From Branchiostoma floridae (lineage: Eukaryota; Chordata; Leptocardii; Amphioxiformes; Branchiostomatidae), in NCBI RefSeq assembly GCF_000003815.2, contig NC_049994.1, positions 16,104,523 through 16,168,522 of the forward strand: a stretch of DNA of 64,000 bases. The letters are read 5' to 3'. The position numbers were made by a program, and so were the translations under genes. Below, in pieces: positions 47,401-54,900 of the stretch. The notes under the pieces were generated by a model. That model was given only the letters and a program-made list of their open reading frames with translations, made no database searches and had not been told where the DNA came from. Position 1 is the stretch's first letter; each line of letters starts with the position of its first letter.

Positions 47401-50400
47401 TAGCTTAAAACTAAGTGACTGGAAGTCTTGTATCAATGGCAAAAATGTTGTGCATTGACTAAATTACTGAATGTAAATGGAAAGATGGCATAAGTACCTT
47501 GATTTGAGGTCTCCATCTTTTTCCACTGCTTCCCTCTTAGCTCTTACCCAGGATTCCACTTGCATGGTCATGTGACTGGGGTCAGCCAATAGGGCGGAAG
47601 CAGCTGAGCACATGGCGTCTTCACACAGATCAAGTTTCAACTGACACTCGCTCAGTAACCAGAACCGTTCTGCTAGTTTCACCTGGTAAAAAAAATGAAA
47701 ATCATAAGAACAAAATATCACATCAGGTTGATAGATTTTCTTAGCTACGCAACCAAAGCAACTTTTCATTGTAACTCCTAAGCTATCTCCGACACAGCTA
47801 AAAAGCAGAACGACAAATATAAAGGCAAGGGAGTGAGTTTGGATTAGTGAGTGAGTGAGTGGGTGAATGAGAGAGTGTAGATGAATGAGTGAGTGAGTGA
47901 GAGTGAAGAATCGTATGTAGTTAGCAGCTCACTATTGCTGTCCGGTTGCCCACTTGCCTGGCACCACCTCTGTAACAGCTAAATGAGTGAGTGAGTGAGT
48001 GTAGATTAGTACGTGAGCGAGTGAGTAACGAATCATGTGGCTATCGCCAGTTCATGTCCAAATCTCACCTCCCTGTCACTGTCAGGCTGCCCACTAGCCT
48101 GGCACCACCTCTGTAACAGCTGCACTGCTGCCTGTATGAGGGGGAGGGCATCCTCGTACCAATCGTGGTTATACACACAGATACTCAGGTTGTAGATATG
48201 GGAGCCTGCAAACAAGGCAAAACAATTAAAGCGTAAATGCCTTTCAGCCCACATTTAAAAAAAAAAGAATGCTAAACTCTCTTATACTAGTTATAGTCAT
48301 AGAGAAAAACCTATATACTGGAATGTAGAGTTTCATATATCAAATTCTTTTAACATCATTGAAACTTTTATAATTTGGTTACAGACTTTGCAAAACACAT
48401 ATCTAAAAAGTAACGTAAGTTTTCTGCACCTGGAATGTGCATCAGTTACTGTTACATTAATTTTGTGACTAAAATTGGTGGAGCAAAAATATGCAGTTTT
48501 ACGATTGAGAATGTGTGTTTTATTGCAAAATAACATTACAAAAAATGGTCCCCCATCACAAAAGAGAGAACTTGTCTTACCCAGGTACTTAAGCTCAGAG
48601 GTAGACAGGCTTCCCCCGTTCCCAGATGACACGTCCTCTATGATACCCATGGCCCTTTGCAGGGCCACCAGGGACCCAGGTAACACATCCCTGTCTGCCC
48701 GGACACTGATGTAAACCTTCATCATCTCAAGCAGCAGGCTCACCGTGGCCATCTGTAGCTTCACACACTGCTGGGGGTCCAGTGGGCCCTTCTGACCCTA
48801 GAGGAAAAAGTCATCAGTCTAAACTTGAAGTTGAATAAGAATTACTACAGATACTCACACTCATACAGCCTCAGAAAATGGATTGTGAACAAATTTCTCA
48901 TCTGACTGTGTTTTAGATGTTAATATTTTTGTTAGGTTTCATGTCTGGTTTCAACACCCATGTAAAATTGCTCATCTGCAATTTTCCTTTTTCTGCCAAG
49001 AAGGTGGTCATCTTGAAATCAACTCTGTACCTCATATAAAGCTTGATAACAAATTGAGATATTCCAGTCAAAAGACATGCTAAATTTCTACTGATTCAAT
49101 CAATCAATAAAAAAAAATGACCCTGCTATAAAACCAATTAAGAATTGTGCTGCAAGAAGTTTCGGGTGACTGGTGACCTTTCTCAACTTTGGTAGCTACT
49201 AGCCTACTACCAAATGGAGGCTACATGGGGGTGGGCAGACTCACCTGCAATCATTAGTCTGCCTGACAAACAAAAGGATGCAGGAGACAACTGTGTCACA
49301 GTTCACTTCATCTTTATCCTTGTATTTAAATTATATCCAGTCTCACCTTGCTTGATCCCCTCTGGGCCTGAAGCACATCCATGAACAAGTTCAAGGCCGC
49401 CTCCACAGAGCAGAACTCTGACGTCGACATCAGCACCATGCACTGACGTCCTGCTTCTACCACACTCTCCAGACTCTTCCGCAGCTGGTTGTAAGACTCT
49501 ACCAGCACCATCCCTGCACTGTGGTCCAACTTGTCCATTCTGTCTCTGACTGCTCTATTTGATTCTTCCAAGTCTGTTTTGATGCTTCTCCAGTCTGGCT
49601 TGTGACCTCCCACTGCTGCAGTACAAAGCAGGGATGCTTTAAACACTCTGGCAGACGCTAAAAGCAGTTCCTGAGATTCATTCTTCTGTGAGGCTTTTCC
49701 CTGCAGTCCTTGTATCATCTGATTGATGAAGAGCATGGCTTCCTTTTCCTTCTTAGCTAGCTGAAGATACCGGCACACTTGAAAACCCACCTGTAAGAGG
49801 CACACTTGTGTTGGCATGTCTTCTGATTTTGTCACAACATGCTCCAACATGTCCCCATACACTGTTTTACAGAACTTCGAGATTCTCTCGTACCCTGAGA
49901 CAGATCTACGGAACATGTCTTCAAAGTGCTTTGCGATTGAGACAACCCTTCCTGGAAACCACTGGGGGTCGACGCCCGACAACATGAGGATGTGGAGCGC
50001 TTGCTGTCCTGCGGTAAGCGCTAGCTCCTGCCTCGCAATCAGATTCGAAGTCTGAGCCTTGGGATCACATATACGAAGAGCAGCTTTTAGCAGCTTATCA
50101 AAGGAGTGTTTTGCAATGTTGGTTAACTCCTCTTCACTTTCTGAAGTCATGGTGCCGGAAGTCTGGAAGGATTTCAGTTCTCGGTGCAGGAATCCGGCAA
50201 TGGTTAGAGCATCGGAAAGCAGATTCTTGGTGAGAAGTTGGGTCATGATGTGGTAGAGAAGTTTCTCCAGTGCTAAGGGGTTGAACTGCATGTGTGGCTG
50301 GCACAGCTGGATGCACTTGTAGGAGATGTGGGACACACGGACGGTGTTGGCTACGTCAGCAGAGCCAGGCTTGAGCTTTCCCAGAGACTGAAAAGAGAAA

Positions 50401-51155
50401 AGACAGATGTAAATTTAGATAGAATACAAAGATTGTTTCTTCACAGCTCTGGCTTTATTTCCATAATTTGACATTTTGGGGACAATGACATCTGTCACCT
50501 TCCTTGGGGACTGGTCCACTTTGTACTGCAGTTGAAGGTGTTGCTGCTAAACGGTCACAAATGTTAAGTATTTACATATAAAATACAGTGTTTGTTTTAT
50601 GCAATATTTACATTGTGGTCCAAAATGATGACATTTGACATACCTCGAAACAAGCCCTGAGCAGTCTCATACAGAAGAGGCCATACTTCTTGAGAGAGTC
50701 AGCCGGTAGTTGGGACACAGCAGCTCCAGTCTTCAACAAAGGTGCGAGGTAGGTCTACACCGGAAAAAAAGGGTCAAAATTGTATGAATTATGTCTTCAT
50801 GTATCAGTTGATTCAAATTCTTTACATAACTCCAGGCTCCAATGACCATCTATTTCTAAATTCAACAACAAAAAAGATTGCCCAATGATAAATGTAGGCA
50901 ATTTTCTATAGCACGTTTCAAATCAGCACCAAGACTGTAACATAATTTTTAATGTTTGACACTTTTTACTAAAATTATGAACATCTTACACTACCATAGC
51001 AACAGAAAAGAACCCATCTAAGTTACTCTAACGCCGTTTGTGGCAAGTTTGAATACATTACTCCCTAATATAAGTATTACCTGTATTTCTGATACGAGTT
51101 TCCCCACATCTTCTCCGTTTTTTAAACCAAGGATGATCCTGTCACTGTCCGCCAT
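21475..51155 (-). CDS. ESPL1: Separase (separin), complete 28-exon gene
   Basis: Cys protease that cleaves cohesin's kleisin subunit at anaphase. Coding exons, 5' to 3' (minus strand): 51081-51155, 50644-50754, 49347-50387, 48581-48797, 48069-48205, 47498-47682, 46978-47079, 45823-45966, 44868-45027, 43982-44269, 43430-43672, 42942-43095, 41343-41492, 36763-36916, 34299-36409, 33514-33704, 32797-33001, 31776-31986, 31035-31231, 30069-30205, 26325-26450, 25704-25865, 25150-25338, 24659-24763, 23550-23689, 23149-23229, 22324-22488, 21475-21676. Phases agree at every junction and the sum, 7,383 nt, divides by three (2,460 residues; human is about 2,120). The exon 25/26 junction is least certain (donor at 23550 or 23554). 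The start Met opens MADSDRIILGLKNGED in a 75-bp exon. Signature blocks are LPWESIP, VSRMPSL, YYVLNPRNDL, CGHGAG, MGCGSG and NLWDVTDRDID. Confidence 0.93.
21840..22110 (-). mobile_element. tRNA-like SINE, family 2
   Basis: Read on the minus strand, the end near 22,050 contains gggttcgaatcctgtc, a match to the RNA polymerase III B box. The rest (catagcatttttgaggctgt, ttgttatccactgtgtctag, agtgaggaaagtcgtgttga) recurs at 44,570-44,810 and partly at 370-440. It lies in an ESPL1 intron. Confidence 0.6.
22517..22553 (-). repeat. Intronic copy of the ESPL1 exon 27 acceptor and His motif
   Basis: The 37-bp stretch around acctggccggcaccatggcc, ending with the splice acceptor, matches 22,457-22,494 almost exactly, about 60 bp away. 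It encodes the Cys-Gly-His-Gly-Ala-Gly block a second time, upstream of the true exon. Confidence 0.9.
24504..24548 (-). repeat. Intronic copy of the ESPL1 exon 24 donor edge
   Basis: Plus-strand atacataccctcatgg.gtggagatgtgacaggatg repeats the 3' edge of exon 24 (24,651-24,690), including the gtatgt donor. It encodes a near-copy of FILSHLHSMR. It is about 150 bp downstream of the real edge. Confidence 0.85.
26693..29750. repeat. 19-bp minisatellite array, ~3.06 kb (~160 copies)
   Basis: The unit is gcgcatctgtttctctctc with variants (cac, tgc, ccc; occasional 15- and 17-bp units), filling most of ESPL1 intron 20. On the gene's sense strand it is purine-rich (gagagagaaacagatgcgcg). Since 19 is not a multiple of 3 and the unit lacks stops in all phases, frames of up to about 900 codons arise on both strands. 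They are not genes. Higher-order duplication is visible: the block with tgtttctcccgcatgcatca recurs near 27,530, 28,620, 28,870 and 29,230. Confidence 0.97.
30440..30712 (-). mobile_element. tRNA-derived SINE, family 1
   Basis: On the minus strand the head reads tagtctagtggttagcggcc (A-box-like), then a decayed B box (gagtttgattccagc), then a tail with acagtatatacaggttcatt and gagctaatcttcc. The same family occurs at 41,626-41,874, 42,105-42,270 (partial), 62,088-62,237 and 62,317-62,410, and is split by other elements near 38,740-39,180 and 52,860-53,160. Confidence 0.7.
30731..30975 (-). repeat. Two downstream copies of the ESPL1 exon 19 donor half
   Basis: The 3' half of exon 19 (encoding GLNPSPS...ADNMQDVLAKQLPEG) with its gtgggt donor recurs at 30,734-30,822 and about 30,871-30,950, beyond the real exon (31,035-31,231). 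Each copy is joined to the end of the SINE (ctatgca.gctac), so the duplicated unit spans SINE end plus intron plus exon edge. The copies have point changes, and the middle one has a deletion. Confidence 0.9.
32045..32740 (-). repeat. Ladder of exon 18 acceptor copies in ESPL1 intron 17
   Basis: The acceptor plus the 5' half of exon 18 (encoding GSSIADATVHLETAQRLI...) is repeated upstream of the real exon. Copy edges lie at about 32,150, 32,323, 32,481 and 32,634, versus the used edge at 31,986, giving spacings of 165, 173, 158 and 153 bp. A sixth, partial copy lies at 32,670-32,740. The copies lack the 3' half and donor of the exon. Several keep the polypyrimidine-AG. Confidence 0.92.
32797..36409 (-). 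CDS. ESPL1: ESPL1 central disordered region (exons 15-17)
   Basis: Exon 15 alone is 2,111 bp (about residues 1054-1757). It starts with helical repeats (QLALLHCRLSEAYLMQENFS, TPR/HEAT-like), includes acidic and basic disordered stretches, and contains three tandem units of about 45 residues marked by VIHPDVDADEVF, VIPDSDDVFVV and VIPDTDTDE, each followed by a basic cluster such as SRRKK. Exons 16 and 17 continue the low-complexity, Arg/Lys/Ser/Glu-rich segment (TRGRGRRAAKK; SSEEEEE). In vertebrates the equivalent linker carries autocleavage and phosphorylation sites. An ExxR core (EESR) is present, but I cannot tell whether it is cut. Confidence 0.9.
37521..37910 (+). pseudogene. LINE ORF2 C-terminal fragment with A-rich tail
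   Basis: A frame from about 37,521 to the stop at 37,734-37,736 (71 residues) ends ARTDRLKQSFLHTAVRLYND, the typical closing block of many LINE ORF2 proteins. A non-coding tail and an (AAATA)n-like end at about 37,898-37,925 follow. It is a 5'-truncated insertion, oriented opposite to ESPL1. Confidence 0.7.
38791..39119. mobile_element. hAT-like non-autonomous element, 5-bp target repeat
   Basis: The ends are cagggctcgaaatac and gtattttgagccctg, an inverted pair with one mismatch. Both sides are flanked by ctagt (38786-38790 and 39120-39124). The interior re-uses cctgca/tgcagg words many times. It interrupts a SINE copy, whose halves continue on each side. Confidence 0.75.
40880..41200. repeat. 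Dispersed repeat ending in a GAAA run
   Basis: The stretch runs from gaaattggtgcatgccaaaa to (gaaa)n. It contains the phrases accaaatttaaggtcattcc and caaatttcaggtcattcggt, which are near-repeats of one another. It looks like a SINE or LINE-tail family, but no internal promoter was seen. Confidence 0.4.
41626..41874 (-). mobile_element. tRNA-derived SINE, family 1 (near full length)
   Basis: On the minus strand the head tagtccagtagttagcagcc (A box) is followed by gaattcgattcctg (B-box-like) and gacatgcatgctactgg, with the tail at gagctaatctaccactgg. It is joined on its right to a copy of the ESPL1 exon 13 acceptor edge. Confidence 0.72.
41955..42030 (-). repeat. Intronic copy of the ESPL1 exon 13 acceptor edge
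   Basis: Plus-strand cgtctcgaaacaggagct with ccttctgcaaca, preceded by gtggccagtgacagttgcac, repeats 41,435-41,497. It includes the minus-strand acceptor ttgcag|aagg and encodes the start of exon 13 (EGSSCFETAFDAFRV-like) with changes. Confidence 0.88.
42503..42940 (-). repeat. Three 146-bp copies of the ESPL1 exon 12 donor half
   Basis: The word cctgccctgtccatgtgagc starts at 42503, 42649 and 42795, and the genuine exon edge follows at 42941, so the period is exactly 146 bp. Each unit contains the exon's 3' half (QARHVQSLYLRLPLGQAHMD), the donor and part of the intron, plus an internal shorter duplicate (cctgtcctgtgcatgtgagc). The long minus-strand frames here are artefacts of the array. 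Confidence 0.95.
44570..44810 (-). mobile_element. SINE family 2, second copy
   Basis: It shares catagc.tttttgagg.tgta, ttgttatcca.tgtgtctag, gtattggaa.gtgg and gtgaggaaag with 21,840-22,110. The B-box end is more decayed here. It lies between ESPL1 exons 9 and 10. Confidence 0.6.
45470..45707 (-). repeat. Two intronic copies of the ESPL1 exon 8 donor half
   Basis: Plus-strand accagttggaagtgatggag...agctgtatcat at 45,470-45,537 and 45,640-45,707 repeats the 3' edge of exon 8 (from 45,822). The minus-strand donor (aactg|gtaag or |gtgag) is kept. The copies encode LGQLLLSSPGSITSNW. Spacings are 170 and 182 bp. Confidence 0.92.
46597..46908. mobile_element. hAT-like non-autonomous element
   Basis: The ends are cagcgtgcaaaatac and gtattttgcacactg, flanked by gtgtg on both sides (46592-46596 and 46909-46913). 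The interior repeats ggtgcaac/gttgcac. It resembles the element at 38791-39119 in its CAG...AAATAC end. Confidence 0.7.
47925..47985 (-). repeat. Intronic copy of the ESPL1 exon 5 donor half
   Basis: ctgtccggttgcccacttgc followed by ctggcaccacctctgtaaca repeats 48,075-48,120 of exon 5 about 145 bp downstream, inside a gagt-rich simple repeat. The exact donor is altered in this copy. Confidence 0.82.
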
Positions 51156-51990
51156 CTTGACTTGGTCGACAAATCCAGAATTTGCTTAAATTTCTAGCAA
51201 AATCTCATACATAACTCCAAATGTACAATGATTTCAGTTCTAAGTCTACAAAGCCGTTGAAAATATTCAAAATTTTACATTGCTTGGTCCGTATTTTGGC
51301 GAAAATCGCAACAAATAGTCGACCCAAACAGAAAAGGCCGCCAACTCGGAATTCAAAATGGCCGCTACAAAATGTCAAAGGTCAGCTTCCAGTATATATA
51401 GTACGCCGTCTGTGATTGGTCAATATAAGAAGAAAATCCTTACGCTTATCTGATTCAAATTACTTTTATTAAGCTAACAGTACATTAGACAACTATAAGT
51501 ATAATACATTGTATCTCTGAGGCTGAATAGATAGGAAGTTAAGTCCAACATTAAGCTGTTTCATTGAACTTTTCAAAGCAGATTGGCCAATCAAAAGCCT
51601 TCTTTCAGGAAGGTAATTTCGTATCGAAGAGCATCACGGGAGAGGGTTTCTTGGAGGACTCAAAAAGCAAGCATCTCATTCGATGACGGGAATACGATAG
51701 TTTTCATCTATCTAAAACAGCATTCTTAGTAATTTTTACAAAATCAATTTTATCTTACAATATTTTCGTATTCAGTTCTTGATGATTCAACTATATTATA
51801 TTCTCTTGACGGTTTGTTATCGTTTGTTATATACTTTTGAATATTACAATAGATTATGACAAATGTCATGCTAGTTTCAGCTTGTACAACAACCTGTTGC
51901 GGAAGTAGGGTAACATCAAAGGCGAAAGATTCTCACTTCGTGTTGTTGTAACCTTTCCATTCTAGTTTACCAGGAAGAACTCAAGACGAC
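51156..51990. promoter_or_regulatory. Shared promoter region of ESPL1 (-) and CFAP410 (+)
   Basis: 835 bp separate the two start codons, so both genes must start transcription here. Candidate elements are an inverted CCAAT (gattggtcaa, about 51,414), a second one (gattggccaatc, about 51,581), and ttggcgaaaa (about 51,296), a partial E2F-like site. CCAAT boxes suit cell-cycle genes such as separase. No TATA box was seen. Transcription starts are not defined. Confidence 0.6.
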
Positions 51991-54900
51991 ATGGTGAAGC
52001 TCACTGCTAAACTGGTGCTTGCCCGGGCCAGGGCGGCAGACTTAGAGAGCGTGAAAAAGTTAAACTGTTGGTAAGTTCATCATCATCTCTCATCATCTGT
52101 TATTCTTCATTTTTCTTCCCCATCTATGATCTTGTTTAGTGGTTGCACAGAATCAGATGTTCTTGACTCCTTACCTCCATCTTTCCCAGTCTTCCCTAGC
52201 TAGCTCTAGGGATGTCTTCTCAGTGCTGTTTCACTACACACATCCCGGATGATTTAAGACTTATAAAATAGGATAGTTAAGACATTGTTATCTCGATGCT
52301 CTGATGGTCTAACGACCGTCTTGACTCTTTCCTTACTCTCAATCTCGAATTGGTGGGATACTGAAGAAGACTACGAAAGAAAACCGATCCACATATCAAG
52401 ACTCCAGCAAATGTTGTTGCGCCAGTGCTGTATGTAATTATGTCATATATGCTTTTTGTTAAAAAAATACAAAATATTACAAATGCAAGTACTAGTTTTT
52501 AACTCTTTCTTCTGTTTTCTTGCATGTTCTATGTATGATGCTGTAGGGGCAGTGAGCTGACTGATGTAAGTAGTTTCCAAACTTGTGTTCTGTATTCTTG
52601 ATTCACAAACTTATGTTTCTTATCATAAAAAAATAAAATAAGTACTTTAAATCAACATAATTGTTGATATGACTGCACAATATCATGGAAGGTCATCTAT
52701 GTTGGTAGCAAACATAGTACAATGTATTGCACAATGTTAAGTGAATCACTTGTCTGTTTATTTTTTAATTCACAGGTGTCAGTTTTTCGTCAGATGCCCA
52801 ACATCGAAGTTATAAGTTTGAGGTAGGTTTTCTCTACTCTTGAACTAGTTGAGCTCAGATAGAAAAGCTTATCTCAATTCCATTGGTCGTGACAGAGAAG
52901 GAACATATACTGTAAATGCATTTAAGTTCGCGGGGATTTAATTTCGCGGTAGCGAGAAAAGGGACTTTTCGCGGTGGATTTAATTTCGCGGTAACACCAT
53001 AGACTGCAGTCTAATACCACAATAGAAAAATATTCGCGGTGGTTTTAAGTTCGCGGTGAAGTGGTCCCCGCGAAAACCGCGAACATTAATCCACCGCGAA
53101 CATTTCTGCATTTACAGTATAGTACATGTACCAGGGAAAGTCCCCTTGATCCTTTCAACAATCTTCAGAGACGGGGCTAGACTAACACATGTATGGTCAT
53201 CTTGACAATACCTTCCCAGACACAGTAGATATTGTCCCACTGCCCTTATGGCTTCTACTAATAAAAGGCCTTTGGACCTTTGGTCTTTACCAGTAACCTT
53301 TCTGATATCTTCATTATCTGTTCTTACTTTGTCAGTGTGAACAACATAACGACGTTACAAGACTTCAGATTCTGCCAGAACCTGCAGGAGCTGTACGTAC
53401 GTAAGAACTGCATCGCTGAGCTGTCGGAAATCTGCTACCTCAAGGTGAGACTGGGCAGGGTTGGACAAGTTTTCTAAAATTCACTTGTCCTATTGGGCAA
53501 GCACATAAAAAATTTACTTGCCCGAACCAATTTTTCCCTTGCCCAAAATTCAAATGTCACTGTTAGTATCATGCTTTTTCCCTTCCAGGAATTCTTGACC
53601 ATTGCTTGATGTCATGACTGTAAAAAGTAACAAGTATATCAAAATTGCACCCAATCAATGAAAAAATCTTACTTGCCCGATCGGGCAAGTGGGGTAGGTC
53701 ATACACTTGCCCGAATAGCACTTTCACTTGCCCTGGACAATAGGGCTAGTGTACTTGTCCAACACTGCTGGGAAGGAGTGTATTTAGCTCCAAGTCTTAT
53801 TTCTTCTACTCTAGGACAGGACCCTATGAGACAAGAAAAATCCATACATTTAAAAAAAAAAATTGGGTCCTCTCAACTTTGCATGAACAACAGGGCTGTC
53901 TCCAGGACCCATCCCTCAGTCCCGGGACAGAAATCTGACATAATCTGACATATGAACATAATGCAGGGCTTTAGCCAGCTCGAAATTTTTTTCCGTCAGC
54001 CAATTACAATTGTCGCGAAAACCGCAAAAATTAATTAGAAGGACTGAACTGAGACCTTGAAAAACGGGTTTTAATGAGATTATCGTATGCAAAAGGGCGC
54101 CGACACACATTGTCAACAATCATAACAATAGCAAGACAAACAGTGTGTGGCTTTTACGGCCGTGGACGGCGTTCCCAAGCCGCCTGTAGCTTCCACCAAG
54201 GATTTTTGTCCGTCAAGGTTGACGGATTGGTTTTAAAATTTTTTCCGTCAGACGCAGCAAATTTCCGTCAATTGACGGAAAAACGGACGCTGGCTAGACC
54301 CCTGACATAATGACATGAAACTGTTGAAAATCTATTTTCATAAGCTAAAATGACAGGTATTATTTAACAATGAGTGGGACAGAAAAAATTTAAAGCTGGA
54401 GACAGCCCTGATTAACACCAAATTATTTTGAAGTTGCTATCTTATGACCAAACTGTTTCTTGATTTGTAATGGCTTTGATGAATTGAAGATTAGGGTAGC
54501 AGTTAAGCTGTCTATTTAGCTTCTAACTAGGCTTGCTCATATGTGTAAGCAGATCAAACATATATTATGCTGACAAATGCAATGCTCTTTATATGCATGT
54601 AATTACATAAACTATGTATCACAATTTTTCTCCAGAGCCTGCCAAAGTTACGGGTGCTGTGGTTGGCTGACAACCCCTGTGAAACAGCTGACAAAGACAA
54701 GTATAAGATGACAGTACTGAAAACTCTGCCAAATCTTCAAAAGCTGGACAATACAAGTAAGTGTGTCATTGGCAGAAAATCTGGCTCTACACTGCAGCTT
54801 GCAATTATACTAACTCTGCAATACTGTACAGTTATGTTTGGCTTTGAGGCAATGTACTGGTATATGTAATTTGAAACATTTACAACAATGTTGCCTTTTC

